Part shown: piece by piece, positions 33,477-46,300 of the stretch | Layout of the letters: each line of letters starts with the position of its first letter | How positions within the stretch are numbered: position 1 is the stretch's first letter | NCBI GenBank assembly: GCA_035610365.1 | Contig: CM069435.1 | Location: forward strand, 89,313,389-89,377,388 | Direction of reading: 5' to 3' | Length of the DNA stretch: 64,000 nt | DNA from: Aquatica leii | Lineage: Eukaryota; Arthropoda; Insecta; Coleoptera; Lampyridae | Position numbers and translations under genes: made by a program | The notes under the pieces: generated by a model | Databases searched by the model: none | Told to the model about the DNA's origin: nothing | Seen by the model: only the letters and a program-made list of their open reading frames with translations

Positions 33477-35932
33477 TGTAACGATTATTAAAACTAATTT
33501 ATTTATACTAAAAATATGTACACGTTTATAACTAACCGACAGTGTTGTAAATTATCTATATAAATTTATATAGATAAATTAATCTAGATTCATATTTTTT
33601 ATCTATTTATATGTATCTATATACTATCCAAAATATATAAGTTATTTGTATCTGTATATATATAATTTTTATTTAAATTATTTAAATAAAATTTATAAAA
33701 ATCCAGTGTTCCGTAAAATTCAAGTTACAATATGTATGTTTTTCTTCAGTAATTCCCAGATTCCATAGTAGTTCTTCAAATGAACTCCATCTATCGTTAT
33801 TACTACCTAGATTATTTCATCTATTATCTGTTATCTATATAAAGTTTAAATAGTTTATCTATTATCTAATACTAGATAATTCTTGCAAGAAAAAAAATGT
33901 ATCTGTATCTATATAATTTAAAAATTATCTATTTACAACACTGCTAACCGAACTAATTAAATCTAAGAGTATTTAATAAAAACACTTACATTAATTTATA
34001 TATATATTTATATCACTTACATGAAACATAAAGTCCGTGGATAACTTCAATTTAACTCCTAGTGTTTACATTAAAGTCGCGCACTTTTTTAATTTTCGTA
34101 TTTATCTCGACACGCGTTAATCACTTATTTATTTAAACTTGAATAATCTTCTTAACTCTGTCGACTTTGAATTACTGAAATAACTGACCTATGATTGATT
34201 TGTGTCGCTTTCATATCATTTGGCTATCCGTCGAGAACCTTCTCTATTCTTTCGTGAACGTGCTAGACGTGGATAGTATCTTCGTGAATGCTCTCGAAGC
34301 GTTTCACTGCCCCCTTCTTAAGATTGCTCTGTCCCAGAACAGGAAACTGGCTGTGACACCAGTAAAATAGATCGTAGCGATAGCGGCAGTTCTCTCCATT
34401 TTGGCAACTTCCTTGACTATAAAAGTAGCAGTCAATGGATTTTTTTTAACCCGATATTCTCCTTGGTTTGTAACTACAGGTCAACACTTGAACGCCTGTT
34501 CCTTAAATGACGACCTCTAACATATTTCGAACTGTCCTCTAATTCAGTTAATCTAAGCCACAATTAAGCTTGGTTAATGCCAATTTCTTAATATTGTGGA
34601 ACTTTATTTCTCTCTTGAGGTTCCATAATGCTCGCCACACACTTTCGTATAACGGCTTGGTACGTGAGTATCTCTTGGTGACCAGAAAGAAAACGAAGCG
34701 TCTGTCACCACGTAGTTTTAAAACTTTTCTTTTTAAATACGACTCCGTCCATTTCGTGAAATAATCCATCGCCACCAGGATGTATGTTTCCCGAATGAGA
34801 CTCTGAGAACGGCTCTACGATATCAATCGCTACTCTTTCTAAAGAGCTTCTTACGTTGTATTGATTCATCGGTACTTTGCGCTTTCTCGCTGGACCATTT
34901 CCTGACCCTGCACTTACGACACCATTTCATCACGTCTTCTTTGCGGTTTACCCAGTAGAATGGTTTTCGAACTTTTCCCAAAGTATTCTTGCTGCCAAAG
35001 CGTCTTCCTGATGTACCATCGTTGAGATGATTTAACACTTCTGACACCCAGCTTTTTTGGACTACCAACTGTCGTCTGTTTCCTGTGTCTTTTACTACCA
35101 AAGAGTTTCACTGCGCCCAATACGCTTTGATGTTTCTGCCCAAAGCACTGATTTCTTCCCAGGTTGGTCATCGGCTGTTTTCTCTCCAGTCCAAAAGTAG
35201 TCTTATTTCAAGTTTGTTTTCTTGTTCGCGACGCAACTGCTCAGGATCCCACTTGTCATCAACCATAGTAGTTCTCCGGAGGCATTTGACTTATTCTTCA
35301 AGTTGCGAACAATGGCTGCAGTCCGCCTGACATGGTCTTCTAGACAAGGTATCAGCGTTCCGATGACTGGTTCCGGCACGGTGTTTTTGTGTCATAGTCA
35401 TACTCTTGCAGTCTTTCAATCCATCTTGCCACATGTCCTTCCGGGTTAAGAAACTACAATAGCCATTTTAAAGCGGTGTGGTCCGTTCTCAGCAAAATTT
35501 TCGTCCATACAAACATTTATAGAAACGTTCTATGGACTTGACGACTCCTAACGGCTCCCTCCTAGTAACGCAATAATTCCTTTCTAGCCTAGAGAAAACT
35601 TTGCTAAAATAAGCGATAACTTTTTCTTTTCTATTTTCTCTTAGATAACTCAAAATCCTTAGTGACTACGACCTGTTTTAGTTGATAGAAAGCATTGTTA
35701 AAAACTTGATGTTTGTTAATTGGTTTTGGCCATTTACTCCATCTCTAGATACAACGTGGCCAAGGTATTGCACTTCCTTCTTAAATACGTGGCACTTCTT
35801 TGGGCTCAGATTGAGATTTGCTCCACGTAGTCGCTGGAACACTTGTTTCAAGTTGTTCAAGTGTTCTTCAAACGACCTTTCAACCACGATCACGTCATTT
35901 AGGTAAACCTAGCACGTCTTCCAAGACAGACC
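33477..35932 (-). mobile_element. Ty3/gypsy-type LTR retrotransposon fossil, unit 2
   Basis: Near-identical to the unit 1 element, with LTR 33477-34306 (containing the MITE), polypurine tract about 34307-34320, integrase parts about 34548-35101, RNase H about 35200-35640 and reverse transcriptase about 35678-35900. The 5' part is missing. Broken, with several interruptions. Confidence 0.85.
33540..33943. mobile_element. hAT-type MITE nested in the LTR, unit 2
   Basis: Counterpart of 11836-12240, with the same CAGTGTTG ends and the same 8-bp duplication CTAACCGA (33532-33539 and 33944-33951). It was therefore inherited through the duplication rather than inserted twice. Confidence 0.9.
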
Positions 35933-36213
35933 GCGAAAAAAAACGTATAGCGAAAACAAGTTTTTAATGCGGAAATTTTGGTTTCGCTAAATTTACTGAA
36001 AAATAATTAGTCAGCGCAATTTTTTAAAGAAAATGATTCACAGTAAAAGAGTGATAAGGTAGGCAAAGTGGTTATTAAATATACTGAGCAACAGATGGAT
36101 AGATTTTAAATTTTTAACGACAAGCATAGTTTCTGACACCTTAGAATTTGAAATAAATGTTTTTTTGTTGTCTCATAAAAAACTGGTTTACACGTTTACT
36201 GATTCGGTAAACG

Positions 36214-37887
36214 TTTATAACAATATAAACGTTTAAATGTTACATCTCTAATTTTATTTGAAATCAAATAAAAATTAATGTTTATGATTATAAGCGACTT
36301 TCGGCTTAGACCGCGTCGTAGTTAAACATCCAGACTTTTTAGGCTCTCTTCTTGAGTGCCAAAACAAGAAGTAGAACTCGACCTTTGCCGTATTGTCGTT
36401 CGTGAACCCAAACAAACTGACGTTTCGCAAGACATTGCAGCTTGAATCTTCAGAGTGGTAAATGTCACTGAAAGAAAAATGTAAATGACGACATTTATAC
36501 CAATAGCGATTAGCGTGATTAACGGAACTTATCTTTCTGTTGCCGCTTGACTTACTTCGTTATTACTCGGAGTAAGTGTTTGTGTCCTTTCCAAGAAGGT
36601 TGATCTTTGTCTTAGAGGATATAATACTAGTACCCAAGATTTGCTGAGTCTTAAACCGTATTCTCGGTTCATATTACATGGATGTTTTTCTATTTCCACA
36701 GCTTTGCGGATTAGTCTGTGAACGTAGAAAGGAGTTCTAGCCAACACTTTAGTTTGGTCAAAGTTCAGCGTGTGTTTATTTTGTCTGTCGAACCCATACA
36801 GTATGGTAAATAAGCGGTGCTAGTAGGAGGTGGTAAGTCTTTTTTGACTTTTGGATGCGTTTTCCATGCGTTTTGGATTTCTTTAAACCCGTATCCATTT
36901 TGTTGTAGGGACTCCAACAGTGTTTCCTTTTCCTTTTGTAGATTTTCATTATCTGACACACGTGTATAGCTCCTTTGGCTAAAGTATGCAAAACAGTATT
37001 CTTCTGTACTGGATGGTGGTGAGATTCGGCGTTTAAGTATTTATTAGTGTGCGTTTTATTTCTATAAACGGAATGCTCTAATTTTCTGTTGTTTTTCCTT
37101 ATCATCAGTACATCAAAAAAAGCTAGACTGCTGTTATGTTCTAACTCCATAGTAAATTTAATGCTGTTATGTGCAGAGTTTAGTTGTTGAAAAAATTGAT
37201 TTAGTTTATCTTTGCCATGAGGCCATACAACAAACGTATCATCAACATATTGAAGACTCAGCAAATCTTGGCTACCAGTATTATATCCTCTAAGACAAAT
37301 ATCAACCTTCTTGGAAAGGGCACAAATACTTACTCCGAGTAATAACGAAGTCAGTCAAGCGGTAACGGAAAGATAAGGTCCGTTAATCACGCTAATCGCT
37401 ACTGGTATAAATATCGTCATTTACATTTTTTCTTTCAGTGACATTTACTACTCTGAAGATGCCAGCTGCAATGTCTTGCGAAAGGTCAGTTTGTTTGGGT
37501 TCACGAACGACATACGGCAAAGGCCAAGTTCTACATCTTGTTTTGGCTCTCAAGAAGAGACTAGGACCAAGCCTAAGTCTGGGTGTTTAACTACGACGCG
37601 GTCTAAGCCAAAAGTCGCTTATAATCATAAACATAACAACCGCGAAAGCTTACAATTTTATAAAAAAATTAATGTATTGTGTAAATTGTATATCTGCTGA
37701 TAAATTTATAAAATTATTCATTTAAAACTAAGTAATTCTTTGTCTTTATATCTATCAAGGTTAAAACAGATGCAGCAAAACACAATGCCGCTTTTGTATA
37801 AAATTTTTTTCATTTTATAAGTCGCCCAGACAGTACACTATGTATCTAATAAACATACATTTTAGATCTAATTTTCTATTTAATATC
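36214..37887 (-). mobile_element. Penelope-like element tail with inverted arms, unit 2
   Basis: Duplicate of 14505-16177: YVDDTFVVWPHG core reading leftwards from 37264, endonuclease C-terminal stretch at 36529-36747, and inverted arms at about 36290-36660 and 37265-37645. Hammerhead-like cores lie at 36419-36453 (- strand) and 37453-37487 (+ strand). Non-autonomous. Confidence 0.8.
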
Positions 37888-37888
37888 G

Positions 37889-38270
37889 TGACAGGGATAG
37901 TATTTGTCATTTATTTAATGAATATCTAAGATTATACATATTCAATTCTTTTTAGCACTGTTTAAACTTAAACCTTTACAGACCTCCCACTAAAGCGTAG
38001 CACGCAAAAATATAGAATCATAAGCTTTCGTATGGTTTTCTTTGTTTAGTTCTGAGTTCAACAATTAGCGCTCTGAAGATGCAAGCAACAATGGCTTGCA
38101 AAACGTCAGTTTGTTTGGGTTCACAAGCGACAAAACGGCAAATGTTAAGTTTATCTCCTTGTTTTGGCTCACAAGAAGAAACTAGGACGAAGCCTATATG
38201 ATTTGAGTGTTCCATTGTGACACGGTCTAAGTTAAAAGTCGCTTATAATCTAAACACTCAAAGATGACCG
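37889..38270 (+). repeat. Penelope-like element terminal repeat, unit 2
   Basis: Counterpart of 3225-3600 and 16179-16560, with a decayed hammerhead-like core at 38073-38107. Confidence 0.5.
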
Positions 38271-38417
38271 AATTATAAAACATATCGAAATAGCAATACG
38301 AATGTGCACCACTTAGAGTTAGATATAGAAGTTTCAGCTAAAATAATTTATAATTAAATTTCAAGGTTTCATCACAACAACCTCACAACTCGTACGAGCC
38401 ATGACTAATACACCACT

Positions 38418-39000
38418 AATAACTTTTAAATGAAGTGTTTGCTAATCTCTTTATACGAAAGTACTAATTTCTAACAAGCTTTCAGAATTAGTGTTCAACA
38501 CTTTTTGCTGAGCGTACAATTGACAAAAAACTTTAACTACCAATAACTTTGAAACCAAGTGTTTGCTGATGTTCTGATATCAAGCACTAAGAAAGCACTA
38601 ATTCTTATCAAACTTTCAGAACTAGTGCTCAACATTTTTTGCTGGGCGTACAATTAGCAAACACCTTTGACTACCAAGAACTTTGAAACCAAGTGTTTGC
38701 TGATGTTCTGATATCAAGCACTAACAAAGCACTAATTCTTATCAAACTTTCAGAACTATAGTATCTAACATTTTTTCGTGGACGTGAAGTTAGCTTATAA
38801 CTTTGAAACCAAGTGTTTGCTAGTGCTCTAATATGAGGCAGTAATAAGCACTATCAAAGCACTAATTCCTAACAAGTTTTCTGAATTAGTGCTCAACATT
38901 TTTTTGCTGAGCGTGAAGTTGGTGATCTAATATGAAGCACTAATAAGCACTAATTAAGCACTAATTTCTAACAATTTTTTAGAATTAGTGCTCAAAATGT
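38418..39000. repeat. Tandem satellite, ~125 bp unit, about 5 copies (unit 2)
   Basis: Nearly base-for-base the same as 16708-17290, consistent with recent duplication of the whole block. Confidence 0.75.
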
Positions 39001-39768
39001 TTTGCTAACTTTACGGACCTTACTTTGTGCTACATTCAGAGTGTTGGTTGTCATTTTGTTGTTTTTCTTGACGGATGGAATTATCCAAGGGAGATAAATT
39101 ATTGTTCCGTTGACTGTGGTACGGTTTGTACATAATCATTTGCTTTCATTTCTAAATATTCATACTCATCACGTTATAAATAGATGCAATACTTTTGCTG
39201 CTTATATGAAGGTCTTTCTGGGCAACTTTGAATGCCCACACGTTTTCTATTAATGCGGATATATTGACATGTGTTCGTTCATATTGGGAAAATTACTATG
39301 ATGGCGTTACAATTTACGACGTAGTGAAAAAGGTTGATTAAGTGTATTGAAACTTTTGGTTAATTATTATTATTATAACCGTATTAAAAAACACCCTTAC
39401 CAAAATAACAATATTAATTTGGGGGAAACCCAACCGAAGGGGGCAACACGTTTAACCGACGAATAAGATAGTTTGTTAAATCTGATGTCGATGATGAAAA
39501 AATAGTTAAACATCTGAAAATGTCTGGCTCTTCAAACTACAACTACAAATTAGATATAAGTCTATTAGTAGTATTTAAATTGCTATCATTTAGTAAAGTT
39601 TATCTACATTATTAGAAAATCGAAACTGAATGCATTACCGTTAGTACATTATCTTACTTAATGGTTACTTGTACATTAATTTACTTTGTAATGTATGTAA
39701 ATTAAATTCTAATTTATTTTGATCAATAATATAAAATGATACATCTAATTTATTTGTTAGTACGAATA
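39000..39768. other. 5' flank of receptor B2
   Basis: Non-coding; carries GGGGGAAACCCAACCGAAGG (about 39421-39440) and the inverted repeat at about 39677-39706. Unit 1 has an extra short AT-rich stretch (about 17772-17805) not present here. Confidence 0.5.
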
Positions 39769-41514
39769 ATGTTGAAATCGTACGTGTCGGTTTTATGTCT
39801 TGGGTTGGTGGCAGCGTTGGTGCTTAACAAAGAAGAATCAATTAAACGAGTCAAGATTTGCGCACAACAAACTATCGAACATATTTTTGATCCTGATGAC
39901 ACTTTGTTGTTTATTATTGATAACGATCGTTATATTCTTCCCGATTACGTGAGTAACCCGAGTATGATAAACGATATGAAGAAAGATAGCATTAACAAAT
40001 CAATTGGTCACAAGCAAAACTTTGTGATTCATACGAAAAATTACAAATCTTTTAACGCAACTATGCTTAAATTTTTTCGTACGAAAACTTGGAAAAGCAG
40101 TTTGGTACCGATCAGAAAGTTTTTAATTATTATGCAAACAACAGATACTGATGATCTAGCGAACGTATTTTATGTATTGTGGAGGTTAGAAATACCCAAG
40201 TTTCTTATCTTAACGTTCGATTTAAATACGACTGATTCTATCAAATTGATGCTTGGTGATCAATTTGCAGAAGCAAATCAATGTGGCGCAAGCGCAGAAT
40301 TATTACATACATACCACTGCAACGACGTCAAGCTTATTACGTTTCCTAATGATTTAAGAAAGTACACTAATTGTAATCTTGCTTACCTATTAGGAAGAAA
40401 AAGAATTGATTATACACATGGTTCAGGCAAAGTATCAACTGTAACGTTCAAAATACTTGATATCATAATCGAATTTTTTAATATGAGTTTGACATGGAGG
40501 CTGGATTACGATCCTGCTGTACAGAAAGATAAATTTATATTAAGATCGTACGCGATTGCTCTTTGTGAAGTTATGTCGTGCACAAGAATATATGGATACA
40601 CAAAATTCTTTTTTGTAGTTCCAGCTCCTAAACAAATACCCCGAATGGAAACTTTAAAACTTGTTTTCAAAACTACTGTGTGGGTTTTAATACTTCTGGC
40701 ATTTATTTTGACTTCACTAATTTGGTGGTTTCTCGAAAAATGTAAACAAACTGATAACGAAACCGATTTTACACTATACCTTTTAGAAGTATATTTGATG
40801 ACTATATTTGGATTCACCAGCACCATGCGGTTGTTTTGGACTTATCGGTATTTGTTTACTGCTTACGTGATTTATGCAATCCACATTCAGGCTGTTTTTA
40901 CTGGCAAATTAATCACACTATTAACAGTTTCACAATTTGAAAAACCAATTCGGACGTTGGAAGAATTATCCAACTCTAATTATTCGATATTAACTATGAA
41001 ATCATATTTAAACGTAGTATTAAACGTTTCTAGTAATGATTCTGTTAAAACTAAAATCAATAAAAAGTTTATACCCTACGAAGATGATGTGAAATTGAAT
41101 CTATGCGAAAACAATGGTATACTTACAAATTATACCGTTTTGATAGATGAGGAATCAATAGAAATGTGTAAGAGAACTAAGAACGTAACATTGAGTAATT
41201 TAATATATAATGATTATTTCGGTTTGCTGCAAGTCGTATTTGTTACTAGAGGATATTCTTACACTACAACTACATTTAGTCATATTGTGATTAGACTAAT
41301 CGAATCCGGAATTATCGATAAGTTTAATAAAGATTTTGATTATAACCACAAAGATCGTACGCTTTTGACTGATGACAAGAAAATTTTGAGTATGACGGAT
41401 CTTTATCCGGTGTTTGTTTTTTGGGGTGTAGGGTTGGTTTTTCCCTTTATCGTTTTTGCGGGTGAGCTCTTAGTAAGCGTCGTAGAACGAAATTATCTAA
41501 AGCGTTGTTATTAA
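39769..41514 (+). CDS. Ionotropic receptor B2 (581 residues, intact)
   Basis: The only intact B-type receptor in the window. Order: signal peptide MLKSYVSVLCLGLVAALV; N-terminal region with DPDDTLLFIIDNDRY; S1 lobe with YTNCNLAYLLG and VMSCTRIYGYTKFFFVVPAPK; M1 (VWVLILLAFILTSLIWW); pore; M3 (YAIHIQAVFTGKLITLL); S2 lobe with VFVTRGYSYTTTTFSHIVIR; M4 (DLYPVFVFWGVGLVFPFIVF). An in-frame ATG at 39736 would add 11 residues (MIHLIYLLVRI). The start at 39769 is preferred because B0, B1 and the A-type genes begin at that position and it places the signal peptide at the N-terminus. Single exon. Like its neighbours it probably acts as a tuning subunit of a chemosensory channel; ligand unknown. Confidence 0.93.
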   Translation: MLKSYVSVLCLGLVAALVLNKEESIKRVKICAQQTIEHIFDPDDTLLFIIDNDRYILPDYVSNPSMINDMKKDSINKSIGHKQNFVIHTKNYKSFNATMLKFFRTKTWKSSLVPIRKFLIIMQTTDTDDLANVFYVLWRLEIPKFLILTFDLNTTDSIKLMLGDQFAEANQCGASAELLHTYHCNDVKLITFPNDLRKYTNCNLAYLLGRKRIDYTHGSGKVSTVTFKILDIIIEFFNMSLTWRLDYDPAVQKDKFILRSYAIALCEVMSCTRIYGYTKFFFVVPAPKQIPRMETLKLVFKTTVWVLILLAFILTSLIWWFLEKCKQTDNETDFTLYLLEVYLMTIFGFTSTMRLFWTYRYLFTAYVIYAIHIQAVFTGKLITLLTVSQFEKPIRTLEELSNSNYSILTMKSYLNVVLNVSSNDSVKTKINKKFIPYEDDVKLNLCENNGILTNYTVLIDEESIEMCKRTKNVTLSNLIYNDYFGLLQVVFVTRGYSYTTTTFSHIVIRLIESGIIDKFNKDFDYNHKDRTLLTDDKKILSMTDLYPVFVFWGVGLVFPFIVFAGELLVSVVERNYLKRCY

Positions 41515-42013
41515 AAATATTTTGTATCAATTGGGTGTGATTTAATTGCAATTTTTAATTTTAATTGTAAGTGCTTCTACACAATAAATATTACTGAAAT
41601 ATGTCACAGAATTTTTTCTAGTAGAAGTGAATATCGTATTAATGCATGCATACATTGTAGAAATATTTGAATAGTGTACATGTTTATAATATTCCTCAAA
41701 CATTGTGTAACCTATGAAGAAAATATATGTATTTGGAAAAAATATTTGAAGAATATTATTTAAACATAGTGAAGAGAAATATCAACTAAGACATATATTT
41801 TTAATATTGTGCTAATATTGTGTAACAACTATTAAATTAATATAATATTTTAATTGATGTTTGATATTCCAGCAATATTAATGATACAATAATTTTGTTT
41901 GTTATGTTTGTACGTTACAGTGCTTTATCTTTGTTAGTGTAAACGTGTAAACCGCGCTTTTAACATAACCAATTAAGATTAATTTAACGTAATCTACAAA
42001 ATAATAACGCGTT
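41515..42013. other. Receptor B2 3' flank
   Basis: AT-rich, non-coding, with AATAAA (about 41583) and recurring AATATTGTGTAAC-like motifs. Confidence 0.5.
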
Positions 42014-42021
42014 TCCCGCAT

Positions 42022-43066
42022 CAGTGCTGCCGCTTCAGTAGAATTGTACTGAACTCAGTACAAAATGAGAAATTTCAGTACGACAGTACTCCTTTTTACA
42101 AAGACCACCATTTTGCTTGTACGTAGTAAGTGTTGCAAGGAAGACAAATTTTCTTAATTATGGTGTAAAAACGCATACAAATTAATTTTTATTCTTTCCA
42201 ACTAAATGCTGTAATTTCGTATTTATGCCTGCTGTTTTGCTTTCCAATCTACATTTGTTTGATTCGTTATTTTGTTCTGGAAGAAACTTATCGTTTGAAT
42301 AAAGAATGTGCTATAAATAGAAGATCTCAGATAACGTCATATTATATGGTGAGTCAACTTAAAGTTATTCTACTACGTATTACATTTTAAACTCGAATTA
42401 ATTAAATTATGTTATCAACAACTTTTCGGAATACATACTCCGTAACCGTAAACGTTTATTACTTTTGAATTTGATATCGATTAATAGTTAGTTATAAGAT
42501 TTTATGCTTTTTATTTATCACCAATTTAAAGTTGGTTGGCGCCCAAATATTGTTTTAATCCAAATAATGTTGATTTTTTCTTTAATGTAAATAGTTAGTG
42601 TAATATGTTATAATTGCAAATAAATTAAAGGAATTCACGCCTGTGTACTTTACTTTCATTGAAGCTCACACCCAGAGGTCTGTGTTCTGACTGCTGCCGT
42701 GGTAAATAAGAATTTTTGCTTTCGATAAATGTATACTTATATTTTGAACGCTTATTATTATTGTGTGTTTTTATTTTTTATTGCACGTACTGTAGGTAAC
42801 TTGATTGGAAAAGTTTGCGACAAAAATTCAAATGATTTTACAACTTATATATAACTAATTAATCAATTAATGTTTGCTGTATTAGTTGTATTATTGTTTA
42901 ATTTTATAAATAAAATGATTTTTAAAAATTAATTAGTGTTTTTTTGTCTAAAAATCTGAAAAATGTAAGTTAGTTGAATTTCCCTCCAGTCAGTACGTTT
43001 TGTTCTGATTCAGTACATTTTTTGTCAAATTTCAGTACGTTACAAAATCTAGTCGCGGAAGCACGG
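42022..43066. mobile_element. Non-autonomous hAT-like element, unit 2
   Basis: Same insertion as 20543-21197: left flank TCCCGCAT (42014-42021), right flank TGCCGCAT (43067-43074, one change). The left end reads CAGTGCTGCCGC. It is 1045 bp against 655 bp: the ends agree, but the interior (about 42110-42785) differs from the unit 1 copy (about 20640-20905). Confidence 0.75.
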
Positions 43067-43136
43067 TGCCGCATTTCCGAGTTTACAATACCAATTGTAG
43101 GTGAGTTATTATTATTATTGATTATATATAGTAAAA

Positions 43137-43391
43137 ATGCGTAGATTTAGAAGTAAAGCTGCAAAGCATGTTGCCGTCAAAAGAAATGTAGAAGCCTTTA
43201 TTGATATCAATAATATTCAAAATCAGTTCAATCGAACGAGTAAAACCACTTCTATATTAATAAATTCAAGCGAAGAAAATATTCCCATGAAATATTACGA
43301 TATTTATTTAGAAAGTGGTGATAGTTTAGATTCTATTGATAGCCTTCAAAGGCAAGCGCCTAGCACTTTTGGCGCCCTTGTGCAAATTTAA
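43137..43391 (+). CDS. Unrecognised reading frame starting MRRFRSKAAKH
   Basis: An 84-residue frame with a basic N-terminus (MRRFRSKAAKHVAVKRNVEA) and an acidic, Ser-rich stretch (YLESGDSLDSIDSLQRQ). The last residues come from what looks like the hAT terminus at 43354, so the original frame continued beyond and has been cut by the transposon. A broken homologue lies at 21240-21455. GTAGGTGAGTT just upstream could be a splice donor. It may be the first exon of a host gene or part of an unrecognised transposon. No domain recognised; low confidence that it is expressed. Confidence 0.35.
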   Translation: MRRFRSKAAKHVAVKRNVEAFIDINNIQNQFNRTSKTTSILINSSEENIPMKYYDIYLESGDSLDSIDSLQRQAPSTFGALVQI

Positions 43392-46300
43392 AATAACGCC
43401 TCAAATTTGTATTACGTTCATATGTCAGTACAGATACGGGTTAAGTTATGTATTATTATCCACTATTGAAAAATAATTTTAAAAAGTATATTCATAAATT
43501 TATTTTTATGTTTATATTTTACAAGTACAAGTCATAAGCCATACAAGTATTTTTTTCATAGGGGTACATAACATAATTATAAACTTATAGAAAACAGAAA
43601 TATATTCTAACAGTATTACAACTCAAAATTTTTCTATTTTAGTTTCAAATGTAATACATATATGATAAAAAAGCACAAGAAATAAAAAAAATATTTAAAA
43701 TATTAAAAATACTCGTTTATATATCGCAGGACGAAACTGATCGACAAATACAAACAATACATTATTTTAGTAATGCAATATGTCACCTTTTAAAGCTTAG
43801 TGAATTGAGCTTTCCGTGCTTTAATATTTGCAAATTGTTTAATTAAATCTTCGGTGTCTAATTCTTTTAGCTGGTCCGTTTCTATTGAAATGATAACAAG
43901 ATTACTTAGTCGGGTTGGCCCCATGGTCGATCTTAAATAAATTTTTATTATTTTGAGCTTTGAAAGAGATCGTTGTGCGGTAGCAACACAAACCGGCATT
44001 GTTAATTAAATACGAACTATTATGCTCGTATTAAGAAAAGAATCCACTAAGTTGTCAGTTGTTATATAATTAAAAGTTTCTTCTGGGGACGTAATAACTT
44101 TTTCATCTAAATTTTGTAAATATTGCAATTATTTAACAAGTTCTACGGCAGTATCTTGTTCATTGCGAGACTTTGTCGTTTAATAAATTTTCAATTTTTT
44201 CACATAATTCTAATTGTTCGTTTTTAGAATAATTTTAAAGTTTATCAATATTCCATAAAAACGCGAAACTATTAGAGTAAGAAGAAAGTAATTAGAATCT
44301 GTCATCCACTGATATTATGATTACATCTAGAGCATTAAAAACAATCAATTTTGAACTTTAAAGTTTCGTCGTGGATCGGTTCATCGTCACATTCATAATC
44401 AAAACGTTTTTTTTTATTTTTCGCGATCTTAGAGTTTTTAAGTTTAGGTTCTATGTCTAATCTGGATGCTATTTCTTTAGCTTTTTAATCAATAGATCAT
44501 TAACCTTTATCGGAACGATAAGCTTTCAAGAAATTATTTAAATTATTTAAATAATTACAACACTGAGCAACATCAAAGTTCCGTTTTTGGATACTTTTAC
44601 TAACAATGTTAACTTTACCTAAAATATTATACCACAATATAAGAACGCAAATGAACTCAAAATTTTGCAATTTTTTGGTCAACCATGCAGCCAAAGTTTT
44701 TACGTTGTTTCTAAAGTTCCCTTCGCTTATTTCAAACAGAGCATCATAAACCTCCCCAAGTTGATACCTTAAAGGAGTTATTGTATCTATTCTACCAGAC
44801 CATCGAGTATCCGATAAAGGTTTTAAAGTTAAATTTGTTACATTAGATAAATTGGATTTCAGAATTGACCAGCGTTTAGTAGAAGCTGAAAACAATACAA
44901 ACAGTTCTTTAACTAAAAAAAATGATCAAAGTATTCGATTATGCGGCATCATTGATGACTAAATTTAGGGCTGTGTTTATTTCGGGTATGATTGCCACAA
45001 GGAACAAAGAAAGCTCGCGGATTGAAATCCAAAATTTTTTTGTAGACCACGTATATTTGCTCCATTGTCGTAACCCAGACAAATCGTTGATATTTAAGCC
45101 TTCTTTCTCTAACGCCGACTAAAGGAATTTTGTCAAGCCTTCAGTCGACACAATGCTGTCATCATCTATCGGACAAAATAACAAAAAATGTTCTTCTATA
45201 CTAATTTCCGTGCTCTGTAAATTAACAAATCTTATATAAACTGAAATTTGTTCTTGTGACTAGAGTCAGGAGTGTAGTCTAATAATATGGAATAACATTT
45301 TGCATTTTTAATTAGTTCTAAAATTTTGGATTTGATATTTTCACCAATCAAGTTGATTACTTCATTTTGTATTTTATCCCCGAGATAGTTTTTGTAATCT
45401 TTTAGTTGAGAGCATTTTATATGTTCTGACATAATCGGGCCAAATTTGGAAATCATTTTTATGCATTTTAAAAAGTTACTAGTTTTTCTCAAACGACTTA
45501 TTACTACTTTCACGAAAAACTAAATTTTGCTGACCAAAAAGCTGAATCACGTAGAAATTTTTTTCTATAACAGCTTGACAGTATTTAGTTTCTCTGTATA
45601 TTACATTTTGAATTTCAGAATCGATTATTTTATTTTTATTAAAACGGTTAGAAAGATCTAGCAATTTTAGAACAATATCGATATGTAACTTGCTCTTTTC
45701 ATAAATGTTTAAATGCTCACTGAAGAGTGCTGCCAGTCATCGTAACCAGATTCATCACTAAGGCGAACAGATTTCAAATCGCTGTCCTTAAAAGTTTTGC
45801 AACAGAAGCAGTACAGTGAATTTTTTGTTTCGGAATACAACAACCAAAAACGCTTAAATTTTTCTTTGTTCGGTAAAATTCTAAAGAAGTAACTATTGGA
45901 AAATTTACGCCCCGACTCCGAACTCTCGGTTAAATATTATTTTTGTTTAGATAATGAGCAGGGCCACGTTCTACTAATTCTTGATTATTATTAGGACGTA
46001 ATTTTTTTGGTCATAGTGCAGCATTTTTCAAAAGTTAACTCATATTTTCCGTTCTGCTAATTTTTGAAGGTGTTGATTTCTTATTATCAGCATAACTTGA
46101 AGATGTTGATAAATTGCTTTCTAGAAGATCAGTTTCTTGTCTGCTGCTGATACTTGTTTCACGGGGTTCAGAATATTGGGATTCGGCTGTACAATTGTTG
46201 TTATTAATATTTAGCAAAGTACACTCGAGTTTTGAAAAAAAATGCGTAATTTTGACATTGTTTTCTAATTCTTTCTCTCTTTTTCTTTTATTCAGCAGAT

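Noticed and set aside
39736-39768. Upstream in-frame ATG as the B2 start
   Set aside because: It would place 11 residues before the signal peptide; B0, B1 and the A genes support the ATG at 39769.
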